Counted from the first letter of the stretch, positions 49,164-61,325 are shown. The stretch: DNA of 64,000 bases from Acanthopleura granulata (GCA_016165875.1 JABBOT010000002.1:18864120-18928119); one strand, 5' to 3'. Made by a program: numbers and translations. Notes: generated by a model from the letters alone, not told the origin.

Positions 49164-49888
49164 CTTGAAGAAGCAAGTTTTAATCATCACAAAACTCCTC
49201 TATATCATAACTTACAATGCCAACAAAGTTTTGAACATTATTCATGAAGCCATCATCAGATTTACTGAACAGGCTCTACAAAAATATAAATGAACATGAC
49301 AGGAGTGTAAAAAATGCTTGGCTCACAAAAAATGTATATCTTAATGAACACCAGCTGGGAATGTTTGGGTTGCATTTGGACTGTGACCTGTTTATAATCA
49401 AACAATTCCATGCGGTATTATGTAAATGCATTGGAGCTGCTTATGTTGGTATTTTATTTATTGTGACAGGAAATGTCATAAAGAGGGCACGACAGATTCA
49501 TATCATGAACCAAATTACCAGCCCTGTTTTTCAGCTATTCTGTCTTCACAAGAGTCACATGTTCATAAATATCTAGGCACTGTAACACAAACCGCAACCA
49601 CAAAAATGTGGAAATAAGGCAATGGTCGACGGACATGTCCTTCGTCGTTGATAAGTGGCACACAGACAAAGGATTTTATATACATGTATTCGTTTAAGAT
49701 AAACAATTAATACCGTAGATCGATTTAACTCCTCGGTAACAAATGGTGGTCAAAAACATCTGAAATTAACATTACTTGGGATGTTTCATTTATTGTCTGT
49801 GGCAATATTACCGTAACTTCCAAACCGTGTAGGTTTAAATAAATATTTGACGTGATAGATTCGTGTGTTTTAAATCGTGCATTGATGG

Positions 49889-49975
49889 AACCATACAGTT
49901 TTGTAGAGTGTGTTTTGCTGAAACCATACAGTTTTATTTAATGTGGACCACAAAGTTTTGTAGAATGTGGACGGA
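49889..49975 (+). repeat. short degenerate tandem repeat, about 30-bp unit
   Basis: ACCATACAGTTTTGTAGAGT, then ACCATACAGTTTTATTTAAT, then ACCACAAAGTTTTGTAGAAT: three diverged copies in a row. Confidence 0.75.
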
Positions 49976-50529
49976 TGATTTCTATAACCGAACTGCCCAG
50001 AGAGAATGTGGGTTTATTGTATAACGTTAATAAACTTACAAGAAGCTTCCCCTGGGCACCGGTCGAAGATAGAAAAACCAAACTGAAGAGTTTGCAAAGA
50101 GCGGTGAATTCGGGTCGTGTTCAAAATGCCAGCTATTCATCGAACCGAGGGAACAGACCGTCGGGAATGTATGGTTCCGAGATGGGCTAGCTAGATATTG
50201 CTTCGTGGAGTAGTTTTGGTAGTGGCGTGGATAGGTGGGCTTATAAATAATGTACAAGAATTTGACCAGACTTTCCTCAAGATTAAGGCGATTATCTGAG
50301 GTTTTAGACAACGAGATACACATTCATAATGATATAAAGTAAAATATCACTGGCACCACATTTCACAGAGTTGGAGTTTTCAGTCCAAGTGGGAGACTTC
50401 GGTAAACACCAAGGGGGGAAAATGTGTCAAAAGATATGTATATTTTCTAGCTACAGCTACATAAAGGTTATATCATCCAGTATGAAAATTCAGTTTGTGG
50501 CGGGGATCTCTTTTGTGGGAGACAGGACA

Positions 50530-50613
50530 TTGTGTGTTCTCTTCACCAGAAAGTTCTAACAGTCATTTAGAATTGTGTGTCCTCTCCACCAGAAAGTTCT
50601 AACAGTCCTTCGG
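50530..50613 (+). repeat. about 43-bp direct duplication
   Basis: TTGTGTGTTCTCTTCACCAG and TTGTGTGTCCTCTCCACCAG each lead into AAAGTTCTAACAGTC. Two adjacent copies with few differences. Confidence 0.9.
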
Positions 50614-50994
50614 TTTGCCTCAAATTGTTTTCCGTATACAGAAACGAGGAGATGGGAGGGGGCGGTGCATGGGGTCTATTCTAACCATGACATTGTATAA
50701 ATTGTAACACTTAATAGCGCCACATAGCACCACGAAATGAGGGGGGATTGCTAGAAATGTTAAAAGCTAAATGCCCACAGAACATATAATATCACACTTT
50801 TAGAAAAGTTGCATGGAAGGCAAGCAACAAGTGTGTAAAATGTTTGGGAAAAGTTTATACTCCTGAAGTCGAAGATTTAAAAAAAAAATTTGGTGGAGAG
50901 GGGGGCGGGTAGAGGACTGATTAGCATTAAATATGTGATGACATATTTGGTAAGCTATGTCTTTGATTGGTCTTAAATCCAGAATGTTACTGTA

Positions 50995-51030
50995 TTGTTT
51001 ATTTATTTGACTGGTATTACATCACTGATA
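50995..51030 (-). mobile_element. SINE tail relic
   Basis: TGTTTATTTATTTGACTGGT followed by ATTACATCACTG resembles the reversed 3' end of the main SINE family. Too short for certainty. Confidence 0.35.
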
Positions 51031-51090
51031 TCTGAGAAACTGTAATTAGAATCACTGCAAATTTACCAAAGACGACTTCAGCTATGGAAA

Positions 51091-51226
51091 GCCCATGGAA
51101 AGCCGTCGTAACCTGGCAGTGCCCAGAGGAAACCGTCGTAACCTGGCAGGGCCCAGGGGAAAACCGTCGTAACCTGGCAGGGCCCAAGGGAAAACCATCG
51201 TAACCATGCAGTGCCCATAACAAACC
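51091..51226 (+). repeat. 30-31-bp tandem repeat, 4.4 copies
   Basis: Units start at 51091, 51121, 51151 and 51182, with a partial one to 51226. Core: AAACCGTCGTAACCTGGCAG plus GGCCCAGGGG. Confidence 0.93.
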
Positions 51227-51944
51227 AATGCATCATGCAGATATGACACAAATAGTTAACTGGTGTGAACTGGATTTGAACTCACATCCTTGGTCAAGTT
51301 CTAGCACATGTCCGAATGGAGAAATTAATCCCTATGCACAGGAACGAAACGAATCCATGGTTTTATTGTTCTTTTTCATGAAACTCTCCACAGAGAATGC
51401 CTCGTTTTACGTGAGAAATTCTCAAACATTACGGGATAGTGTCTCCAGCTCTTATATTTGCGCCACGTCACTCGTGAAAACAGCTATATGTCAAGAAGGA
51501 CGTTGATAGGTTGTGACACGGCCTTCTCGAGCGCTTGTTCTCTGCATAATGGAACAAGTTTTGTAATGTACGTCTGGGCAATGTGTTATCTCGACTAGCC
51601 AATCAAGAATGACGTCAAGAGACTGCGGGGTAATACTATCCGTTAAAATCAAACCCTTCAACCTCAGTGCGGATTACATCCGACAGGCGTCATAACAGGG
51701 ATTTCTTGTCCAGGAACTTCATAACCGTCTTAACAACCGTGGTGAAGAAATAAACGACATCAATATTAAGAATAAAAAGCTTGATTTAAATTCGTTGTTC
51801 CTGGGGTAACTTTAATAGGAGTCCATTTTTAACTTATACAATAAATTTGTCATACCATTGTTTATGGTTATATACTGGACCATGAATATGATGGGCTCAG
51901 AAGATATGGAGAACAAACCTCATCGATTTTGATCTTCACGCTTG

Positions 51945-52165
51945 TAAAGCAAAATGTACCCTGTCCCTGTGATGTTATAATGACTGGAAGAAAAATACAT
52001 CTCCGTGTGATGTTCAAACGTGAAACATAAATAAATCTTGTCCTCGTGATGATAGTGCATGCCTGAGAGCAAAATCCAGCCTGTCGTTGTGATGTTATGA
52101 TGGCTGAGAGAAAAAATGCATTTTCTCCGTGCGACGTTCATACCAGAAACAAAAGTAAATCTCAT
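51945..52165 (+). repeat. two diverged copies of a 110-120-bp repeat with internal subrepeats
   Basis: GCAAAATGTACCCTGTCCCT...GTGATGTTATAATGACTGG and GCAAAATCCAGCCTGTCGTT...GTGATGTTATGATGGCTGA begin the two copies. A shorter GTCCTCGTGATGATAGTGCA subunit lies between them. Confidence 0.75.
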
Positions 52166-53344
52166 TGAATGACTCTGATACTGAATATTTTATTTTTTGG
52201 AAAAAGTTTTTTCTTCATTTTTTTTTTCTTACGAGCAATAAAAAAGAAACTGCAGGAAGTGTTATTGGGATATATATACATTTGTAGATACAGATGAAAG
52301 GATACACGTACAGCAGTTTGTCTTAGCCACAGGACTCGATAAAACCCCGAACCTAAAGATCTGTCGGAAACCACCATCAAATGTGTGAGGGTTTCCCGCG
52401 GTGACTTTCTCTGCTGGGCCACTCCACAACGCTCGCCCGCTTGTGCCCTGAACTGTACACATTACAGCTAGGTTTCCTTTAATGTTTCTAAGAAGGTTAT
52501 ATAATAAAACACCGATGTTTATCCGACATCAGCACCTCTTGAGAAATTACGACTTTATCAGATAGAAAGGGTTCACTTTCGCTTTGAATTTCGTGCCTTT
52601 CAACGCAGAACTTCATCATTAGCAGGACTCGACGACAGCATTTTAAAGGTTTAAGCAATACGACAAAAAAGGCTGCATTAAACTAGGGGGGTCGTTTTTG
52701 TCTTTCATATACTTTTCAGTTTAAACTCCAGATTTAAGCTTATTGTGAAAAAGCTGTAAGCTTATTTAGCTCAAGCAGTGTTACCAAGCTGTCTCCAATC
52801 TACTCGTGTTGAATTACCTAGTTCCGCAGCCCTGTATGTTAGATTGCCTAACCACATACATCATAAAACGTAAACAATTGTAATTGTTTGACTTATGTCA
52901 TTGTTTTATTGCTTTTATGCTTGCTGGGTTGATTTATCAACTGATTGGTTGATGTATTTATGGATTAGTTTAATGACTCACAGTATTATGACGGATTAAG
53001 TTTTAATGGTTTTTTTCATAAACTGAGCAGTCTCCTGATGCTATACACATTATACCCTCGACATCCTGTACATTTGCTTAGACTCCCACAGGACAGCCGA
53101 ATAAGTTTAACAAGCATCTTATACACAGCTACATTGTTCGGTATAATGCTATTTCTTCTTTAGTTAGCATCTTACACACTAGTTACGTTAAAAAGATATA
53201 ACCACATGTCACGCACTGCTTGTTTTACGTTCCATAGTAAACAAACATGCAAATATTGCAACCGTTTTCCGCTTCGAGAGACACTGCTGTTGCTCTGACG
53301 GCCATACATCAGGTTGTGATCTGACCAAACTAACATTTTGATAA

Positions 53345-54000
53345 AGATAAACAATGTAACGCTTTGGCCATGGTGAACAGTCACGGTTTAGTCAAGGTGA
53401 ACAAAGTAACGGTTTGATCATGACAAACAAAGTAAACTTTTGGTCATGATAAACAGGGTAACATTTTGGTCATAATGAACAGAGTAACGATTTGCTCATA
53501 ATGAACAGAGTAACGATTTGCTCATAATGTAATGATGAGTAATGATTTGCTCATAATGAACAAACTATTACCTTGGTCATAACGAACAAACCTACCCTTT
53601 GATCATGATAAACAAATAAATGTTTTGGTCACCATGAGCAAATTAACATTTTGATATCAAGAAAATAATTTTGTGCTATGATCAAACTAAACAAGTATTT
53701 TGACTACACTAACATCTAGATATGACCAAACTAACTGTATAAAATGACTAAACTAACGTTGTGATACGACTGGACTGAATCACAATAACGTTTTGACATG
53801 ACGAAACTAACTGTGTAAAATGACTAAACTAACGTTGTGATACGACTGGACTGAATCACAATAACGTTGTGATGTGACCACACTAACTGTGCAAAATGAC
53901 CAAACTAACTCTGTGATATGACTGGGTTGAATTTGTAGTATGAAAAAACTAACAATGTAATACGATCTAGAAACAAAGTTGTGGTATGATGAAACCAAAC
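53345..54000 (+). repeat. composite minisatellite, two unit types
   Basis: The first half (to about 53660) repeats a 27-32-bp unit of the form AACAGAGTAACGATTTGCTC plus ATAATG. The second half repeats a 23-25-bp unit (GACTAAACTAACGTTGTGAT) within a longer block of about 70 bp duplicated at about 53735-53875. The two units share an ACTAAC/AGTAAC plus TGAT core, so one array probably grew from the other. Confidence 0.88.
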
Positions 54001-54646
54001 TCCTGCTGGAGAGCTAAACTATCTTAGTGGTCTGGCACATCAGACTGATAAAGTTTCTATCTTGCATTTTAATCTTTCATATTAACATATATTTGGGTAC
54101 ATTTAAGAATATATTTCCCTTGTACCATGATGGAAAAAAATGAGTGAAACACACTTCACGTGGCGCAAAGCCTCAGGCTGACTAGCAAAAAGTGAAAACA
54201 AGATTCGAAGACGCACTTATAGGGTTTTTTCCAAGGAGACACAGACATAATCACCTTACCCCCTGATTGAAAATACTCTGTCAGTTATGGTCATATCTAC
54301 TGAGTATCACGTACTCTTACTTCTTCGCTTAGTCTGTACATTTTAATTCTGAATGGGTTATAACCCACACATTGCCAGACCAGGCTGCATTCATTCATTT
54401 AGCAAAACACTAAAATGACGTACCCGTTAGATGACCCGTTTGACAAAACTAATGAAAAGGGCATGATATACGTGTTTTGGTAATCGTAAGAATGCGACTT
54501 TGGACAGAAAATGAATTACTGTAGCAGGCAGCAAAGCGATTTTTCCGCTTCTCCTAAACGAAGTATAACTGTCATAGTCAATTGAGCGTTCAGTGAAATA
54601 TTTTTTGCTTGAAGCTCTTTCTGTATCATTCTTTTGTATTTTTTAG

Positions 54647-54840
54647 AACGTCCTATATTCAGAGGGCGACGTCTGGCCAGTAATGTTTAAACTGAAGGGA
54701 TATATGCCAGGATACGTGGCATGCAACAAACCATCCGTAAATGCCGGCGTATTCTCAGTGATAGATGCTTTAGTTTTTGTCAACACGAGCAGAATAGAGA
54801 TAGGATTTCACAACTCTGCCCCATCCGTCTTCTACCGGAG
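54647..54840 (+). CDS. candidate internal exon, ependymin-like
   Basis: An open frame of 64 codons plus 2 nt lies exactly between an acceptor with a good pyrimidine tract (cttttgtattttttag, AG at 54645-54646, itself an in-frame TAG) and a donor GGAG|gtgaga (54841, itself leading to TGA). The other two frames stop early and GC content exceeds that of the flanks. The part VACNKPSVNAGVF followed by NTSRIEIGFHNSAPSVF resembles the C-terminal region of ependymin-related secreted glycoproteins (C-x-P-V...F, then S-T-R-F-x-D-I-x-L-G-I-x-D-P-S-V-F). That family is expanded in molluscs. It leaves in phase 2. I did not find convincing partner exons. The resemblance is from memory and unproven. Confidence 0.38.
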
Positions 54841-57800
54841 GTGAGAATGGGCCGAGCATGCGCTCATTAACTCGCTAGATGATATGTTTTTACAAGCTGA
54901 AAAAAATGCCAGTGTTTGACAGGACAATTTCCCGTGCTAACTTTGGCACTCCTTCTCTATTAGGTCCGAGCCATAAGAATGCCCGGCCCCCTTCGGATAC
55001 AACGCAATCGAATACAGTTGAACTTCCTCTCTGAGAACAACAAGAACATGCTGCTACACTAAGACTTTTCATTTTAACTACCGCTGTGAAAGGGTTATCC
55101 ACAACAGCATCCAAAATAATGAATTTTATCTGTTTGTGCCATCAATACTGTTAAAGTGTATTACTACGCGACGTGAATCGCCACGGGTTCTTGCGTGGAT
55201 TGGAAGGGGTTCGACCGAATCTTGGTGAGAAGGTCGCTGATTTCTGGGATTATTTTCTGTCAAAATCACAATTTTCCCACACCCATTTTCCTTTTCGATG
55301 TCATTGCTAAAGAACAACGGACTGACCATCTCATAATCGGTCACAGTGACACGTACTTAGTGTCAAACATGTAAGAAGCCCGGTAAACATATTTGTATGA
55401 ATTTGCAGCCATTACGAAATTCATATAATACACTCTTTACTAGCACGACAATTTCGGGGACTTCGAGATAAAAACCGTCGAAAACAATAGCATTTTTCTA
55501 TGTATTGATGACCATAGGCTAATTAAGAAGATTGCATTTATGAAACAATTTTGCACTTCATAATAGTATACAATTCAAGATGTTGAACACAGGTAAAAAT
55601 AGTGGTTGCTTTATTTGAAAAAAGTAACACTTAATTTAACTTGTCAGGCACTATGTCTAAAACTTTTCGCATACATTGTTTAATCAGACCATAATTCAAA
55701 ACTATATCTCTCTCATTATAAAGCAAATTGATTTATTTTGGTGTGAGTATTCCCAGGAAACAGAAAGCTATACATTTTTTTCTGTGTGGTAGCCCTGGTT
55801 TACGTGCCGAAGACAGTTCTCTTTAAACCGGATGTTAAAGGCTGCGACTTAAACAATCCATGCACGTTCAAATGCTTCTGCCGTTTCCACAAGTATACAT
55901 CCGTCAAAGATAGTGTGGGAGGAATTCGCGGGTTTACCATTCCTCAGTTTAGCGTACCTTAGGGAGACGTTCCGCGAGCACGCATTGAACAATTAATAGC
56001 TGACGTTGGCGATGGGATATGTCCTCTGGCCTTCGCTATCTATCCCATGTGGCACGTTGTGTGAAGCCCGTGTCCGTTCTGAGCAGTATTGTTGAGCTAA
56101 TGAACGTGATAACGACGTGTTGCTGACAAAACCAATAAACAAAGTCCCTTGAGCCGTCCCTTGGCAAAGCTTAAGCTGCGCTTCACTTAACTTAACCACT
56201 CGAACACTCCCAGAAAGATGATCCAACGTACACGTCCAAGAATTCTCACTTCAGACACGCTAATATTAAAAGCAGATGATAAGTCGATTAAAAACTTAAG
56301 AGAGCTTCAAGGATTGCTCAGATCCATGCATGGCGACCCGACGCCAACACACAGCTAGAGAATAAATCAACCGAATTTCAAAAGAGATGAGATGAATATA
56401 AAATTCATGGGAAGTTGACCCTGGTTGACAACAATTAGCAAGAATCAAAGTTCTTCAAGGGACCGGTGTAAGTTTGGACTTAAAGGCCGCCCCCCCCCCC
56501 CCCTCCCCGAAACCTCTTATCAACACAAACTATTTCCGATAGACCAACGTTAACTGTATCAAACGTTAAAGCAAATAAACCACTAGTGTAATCTCTTACA
56601 AGGTAGCCGCTTCACTGGCTGCGTGTCGAGGTAAATGAGAAAATGAAACACTTCGACCACCAATATTGTGTCAGTAGTTGACCTGAAAATGAGTGCAGAC
56701 TCACATGGTGTGATAAAGATACAGACTAAGCAAGTTCCAAGCGTGTGAATATACACATACACTTATGTCTATGTGAATACACCGATAAAATAAAAATATT
56801 TTATTTTTGGGTTTTTTGGTTTAAAGAACATATTTGAAATTTATTATAAACCCACAGATCTTAACATAGCTTGCTCATTGAAGTTTCTTGGAATTAGTGA
56901 ATGTATCAGATTTAAAATTTCTCGTGAAAAGTTCATTTTTCCTGCCAGTATGTATAGACAACGAATAGATTGCAGTCGTCTTCCGTATCAAGCGATGCTT
57001 AATGGAGCAAGCCAGGGGCAACTTATCAATTGTGTCATTATTAAAATAATCAATATCCATAAAATATATTGATCAGTAATATTCGCCGGACTCTCTCTCA
57101 TCTTACCATGTTTAACATGTCAGAGTTGCACGAAAATGGCACTCAGGCGAAGCAAACTTTTCCTATAAAGGTTATTATTATGTTTATTTACTGATATCCT
57201 TACTAAGAAGTTCGTTTTATTCTCTCCTTCCCTTTTTTTTTCTTTTCCAACACACTGTTGACCCGACAAAGAACAAAGCTTTTTATTTCCGAAAGTTTGA
57301 AAGATTTCTTTATTTCCGTTTTGAAGTTGAATGATGACGTGTTGAAAGGTTAGTACAAGTTTCGCACACGGCTCACTTAGTCGCATCTGGTCGGCTTGTA
57401 TTGCCTTGGTGAATTTCGAGTGGAGAACACTCTTAGAGGACCATGTTTCATCTATGAAGCTACGAGGCTAGCCAGAGCATCAATCACAGGATGTGTAAAC
57501 GTTCTCAGCAAGCCCGGCTAACTGACCGTCTTTCTACATTGCCACACGTGGATTCAATCATCAACCAATCCAGGCTTAAAACTCATTAAGACGTTGGCGC
57601 CGCGGACTATGGTCGCTTCTCTCGATAACTCTATTCTCTATGTGCTCTTCCCTACCACAACATCTTATCACATGCCTCATCCGACAACTTGAAGACTGGG
57701 ATTTATATACCCACGACAATAAAGCTCTCTCATCGCCACTGCACGTCCACGTCAGGCGCATTGTCAAGAGTTACCTCCCTCTGTGCCATACGGATATGGC

Positions 57801-58142
57801 TGTATAATTAATCCAGCTTGTGTGTAAACTAAACCGTACCGAGGATACATGACAGCGAATCAGATATGCTATGGAGATCGTTGGATAGTGGTTGCAGCGG
57901 GAGAAGAGGAGGGGGTGGTGGTGGGTTTGGGGGTGGTAGTGTGCTGTGGTGTAAGGTAAGAGAACGTGTCCTGTGGTCAAGCCAGCCTTTACCCAGTTAA
58001 TTTGCTACTGATTGATCGCTTTAGTAAAGCTGGTCCCAGTCCAAGTACTGGAAACAGTTTCCATGGATAAGTCGTGCTGAAAACATCTACAGGTCTTGAC
58101 TGACGCCATCAATTTCCAAAATACCTGTCCATTCCAGAATCA
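54841..58142. other. intergenic DNA, no confirmed gene
   Basis: Minus-strand frames of 70-77 codons at 54890-55114, 55126-55344 and 55993-56226 look moderately protein-like but have no known motif. A run of 14 C lies at 56490-56503. Confidence 0.4.
55745..55962 (+). other. cysteine-bearing ORF, possible terminal exon
   Basis: The frame runs from after a TGA at about 55743 to TAG 55960-55962. It encodes a hydrophobic run (IFFCVVALVYV) then KGCDLNNPCTFKCFCRFHKY and a short tail. There is no ATG. Acceptor-like AGs lie after gtattcccag and after tttttttctgtgtggtag. Four cysteines with spacing C-x5-C-x3-C-x-C suggest a disulfide-bonded secreted or membrane peptide, but no family fits. Confidence 0.2.
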
Positions 58143-58400
58143 TATATTTATTTATTTATTTGATTGGTGTTTTACGCCGTATTCATGAATACTTCACTTA
58201 TGCGACTGCGGCCAGCATTACAGTAGGAGGAAACCATGCAATCTGTCCGGGGGGGGGGGGGAACCCACGCCAGCTTGCTGACGTACAACCGGAGAGGACG
58301 CCAGAGTGAACTGGGCTTGAACCGCCAGCGATCGCATTGGTGAGAAGCAGCTGGGTAATAACTCTGCACTAGCGAGCTAACCCTCTCGGTCAGAACCGTG
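58143..58400 (-). mobile_element. SINE main family, near-full-length copy
   Basis: Tail (ATTTATTTATTTATTTGATT), conserved GTTTTACGCCGTATTCATGA block, body with a run of 13 G at about 58249-58261, B-box complement (GGGCTTGAACCGCC) and a head ending GCGAGCTAACCCTCTCGGTC, in minus orientation. Moderately diverged. Confidence 0.92.
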
Positions 58401-58756
58401 TAACACTTAAATACATGTACATTCATGAGATGAAATGTGCCAAATTCATGGTCTTAAGATTATTCGTGATGGAAGGTCCGAACAAGAAGTTTCCATATCA
58501 AATACCAAATATCCATTTGGTGTGGTGCAATTGTAAATTAATTCGCTTATCATCAACTGGAGGGCATCCACCACTTGAGCAGAACAGAATACAGATGTGA
58601 CAGTGACTATTGGGTATTATCAAACAGTAGCATAAGTCGGGGTAAAAACAAATGTTACTGTCTTGATTTGAGAAGATCTGAATTACACATTTTGGGCATC
58701 ATTTATGATTAAAGTGAGTGCAGAAAAATCACGCACTGCGTTATTAAAATGAAATC

Positions 58757-58845
58757 TACGTAGGGTCGTGGGATTCCCCTGGGCTCTGGCCGGTTTTTTG
58801 GCGGCCGTAGAATAAGTGAAATATTCTTTAGAACGGCGAAAAGCA
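58757..58845 (+). mobile_element. SINE main family, internally deleted fragment
   Basis: GTAGGGTCGTGGGATTCCCC, GGCGGCCGTAGAATAAGTGA and AATATTCTTTAGAACGGCG follow family order, lacking CCACCATAATGCT. Confidence 0.8.
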
Positions 58846-59760
58846 TATATTACAATGAAATGAAAACGAAACGTTTTCTGGTATTGTAATAGTGAAAACA
58901 ACGAGACACGAGTATGTTCCAATGCATCCATCTTTCATTGTGTGCTTTCCTTGCTTTCAACGTTGTAGGTTTCAATGCCGTAGGAAAACCCAACGCACAA
59001 TAGAATTATGCAACCATCATCTTACTTCTGACGCCCTGGAGTTGAGACGGCAATGTAAAAGTCACTCTGTTTTAGGTCGGAGTTTGGTTGGTCGGTCGGT
59101 CTATTCTTCACTGTACTTACCTGAACCATATACCTGTGATATAATAAAAAAAATAATGCACACAAAAAGAAATGCGTCTGATGAGTATTTTTGTTTATTT
59201 TTAGAAAATAAATATATAATTTAACACCAAAAATTCCAAAAAGAAAATCGCACATCGCATGTTTACCCTTGAATGACCCTAGTGCGCTAAATATGCATGA
59301 CTTAATTGTGGCATTTTCCGTATATATTCACAACGTTTACTTGTCTGTATGCCGGATCAAATCAGATGTGCTGAAAGGGGTTTATAGAGCTTTTTCCATT
59401 CAAAATGGTCACGTCGCATGCCATTTATCCATTTTCGATGGGAAGGCATACACTATGACGCCATGAACCAAAGGGGTATCAAGGGCAGATAAAGGCATGT
59501 AGAAAATACCAAGGAATACCAATAAGAAACTCAGCCTATCGATCTTGAAAAAATGTATGTTTTTAAAAATCTGTCGACTCCCATTCTTTAAATCATTTAG
59601 TTTTAGATACCTCTAGGATACACTGTGCCAAGGGCGCAAAAAAAGCGACCAACCTGAACAGTTCGCCTTTAACGAGGGACCTGAGTGCCAGACGACATGG
59701 ATTTTAGGTGAAATGTCATTATTTGCGACCACGGTAAACAGGACGTCTTTAAACAGGAGC

Positions 59761-59885
59761 AGCAACGTATGGATGGCCGTGGGTTTCTCCCGGACTCTTT
59801 TGGGTTTCTCCCCACTAAAATGCTGGTCCTCATCGTATGAGTGAAATATTCTTGAGTACAACTCCAGTCAAATAAAAAATATAAA
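59761..59885 (+). mobile_element. SINE main family, 5'-truncated copy
   Basis: GATGGCCGTGGGTTTCTCCC, then ACTAAAATGCTGGTCCTCAT, then GAGTGAAATATTCTTGAGTA and a tail of CAAATAAAAAATATAAAT. Confidence 0.88.
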
Positions 59886-60097
59886 TCACGAAAAGTTAAC
59901 ATGTCTGTCCCACATGGCCGTGACGTCACATTACTTATCAGCTCTTGATTGTTAGTGGGCGAGGAACAGACATACATCAGTGCAGTAAGTTCGGGTGTGT
60001 AAGTGTTCAACTGAAACATTTTGGTCCAACTAGACAGCCATACATTTATGTGGAACCAAGAACAGTTACCATTGTAACAACGCTTAAGTAATGGGAG

Positions 60098-60215
60098 GGC
60101 CCTGCGTGGCCGAGGATGCTTCTTCCCACCATAATGCCAGCCGCCCTATTATAAGTGAAATATTCTTGAATACGGCGTAAAACACCTATCAAATAAATGG
60201 ATAGATGAATAAATA
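60098..60215 (+). mobile_element. SINE main family, head joined directly to tail half
   Basis: GGGCCCTGCGTGGCCGAGG resembles the extreme tRNA-like 5' end of the family. It is followed at once by TTCTTCCCACCATAATGCCA and the rest of the 3' half, so about 130 bp of the middle is missing. Confidence 0.8.
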
Positions 60216-60516
60216 GGTGTTAGGCTAGGCTAGTGCGCTTTGTTGGGAAGAGTTGACAACAAAACTGCCTTTGGACAGTTATTATTATTACATATTATTT
60301 ACAGAGAATTAGAGGATTTCGTTGTGTAACTATTCTAAAGATATCAATCAGTAGACATGTTTAAATTAACAGGTTAAAGGCTGGATTAACCATAAGATAC
60401 ATGTTACCCATTAGCGAAGCCAGGTTTATTAAAGAAATGTCTTCCCAACATCGTCCCAGAATCTCTTTTCCAAGTTAGAAAGCCCTGCTGTGTTTATTGC
60501 ATTCCCTAATGCCTAC

Positions 60517-60740
60517 GTTTATTTATCTATTTGATTTTTTTGTTGTTCGCCGTGCTCAAGAACATTTTGCAGCATTATAGTGGGAGGGAACCGGGCAGAT
60601 CCCGGTGGAAACCCAACACCATCCGCAAGTTGCTGGTAGACCTTCTAACATAAGCTGTTCTTGAACTCACAACGACCACATTTCTCAGAGGCTCCTGTGT
60701 CATTGTTCTGCGCTACCTCGTTAACGCTTGGCCCCTGTTG
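60517..60740 (-). mobile_element. SINE main family, near-full-length diverged copy
   Basis: Reads, in minus orientation, from the tail (TTTATTTATCTATTTGATTT) through GGGAGGGAACCGGGCAGATC to TTGAACTCACAACGACCACA and a head near GCGCTACCTCGTTAACGC. The CTTATACGACGGCGG part is deleted. Confidence 0.88.
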
Positions 60741-60784
60741 TCTACAGCCAGTTAATCCTGAAACCCACCCAGGAGAAAGAGCAG

Positions 60785-60933
60785 AACTAGAGTGCGCGCT
60801 GAAAGGCGATCGACTCTGTAAGTTAGTAAAACTACAGGGCCAAAGAAAAGTCAGTCGTTTGAAAACGGAACAGAACTGGGACCTGGATGAATTGAGTATT
60901 TTTTTAAAGCAGGAGTACAAAGCTTCTAAGTGA
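60785..60933 (+). mobile_element. possible BEL/Pao-type gag relic
   Basis: The end of a 90-codon frame reads KVSRLKTEQNWDLDELSIFL and KQEYKASK before a stop. The pattern of a short basic run, W-D-L-D-x-L, then an acidic/basic helix recalls the gag-associated region (DUF1759 type) of BEL/Pao retrotransposons. Nothing else of such an element is recognisable nearby, and the upstream part of the frame is SINE sequence. Weak call. Confidence 0.25.
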
Positions 60934-61278
60934 TGTGACGCAGTATCTTGGACACTAACGTTGCCATTGCCGCGAAGCTCTTCAGAGGTTTGAACGCATG
61001 TCAACCAGAATTACCTCCCTTGATCTTTCCAGTTTCTTGTCTGTTTAAAAATGTATTATTCATTTTATCCTCTGCTTTTGAAAGTGGTTACTAAACCCAC
61101 ATCCTGGAAGGTGTTAAACACACTCAACAATTTGTCCCTTAAGTATGGGCGATCAGATTTATGAATGGAGGACACCACAATGCCCAGAGTAAACCAATGC
61201 TCTTTGTCAGGTGGTTGCATGACAAATCTCCCGATATAAACGTCAGTCACAGTGACCCAGATAATTCCACTTACTGAT

Positions 61279-61325
61279 ATTTATTCATTTCATTGCTGTT
61301 TAACGTCGTACACACTTCTAGCAGC
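61279..61325 (-). mobile_element. SINE tail relic
   Basis: TTTATTCATTTCATTGCTGT followed by TTAACGTCGTAC resembles the reversed A-rich tail and TTTTACGCCGTAC of the main family. Confidence 0.4.

Larger units (their letters stand above)
49577..53344. other. intergenic DNA with several short tandem repeats
   Basis: No gene recognised apart from the listed repeats. The 71-codon ATG ORF at 49975-50190 and the 92-codon ORF at 51228-51506 show no motif. Confidence 0.5.

Noticed and set aside
59095..59130. Match to ACTTACCTG, the 5' end of U1 snRNA
   Set aside because: Only the first few bases fit; the rest of U1 is absent. It equally reads as a chance minus-strand donor site.
58892..59224. 110-codon ORF preceded by an acceptor-like ttcaacgttgtag
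   Set aside because: No suitable donor follows, the 3' half is AT-rich and low in coding character, and the translation matches no family.
60645..61004. 119-codon minus-strand ORF
   Set aside because: It overlaps a SINE at one end and the possible gag relic in antisense, with no independent coding evidence.
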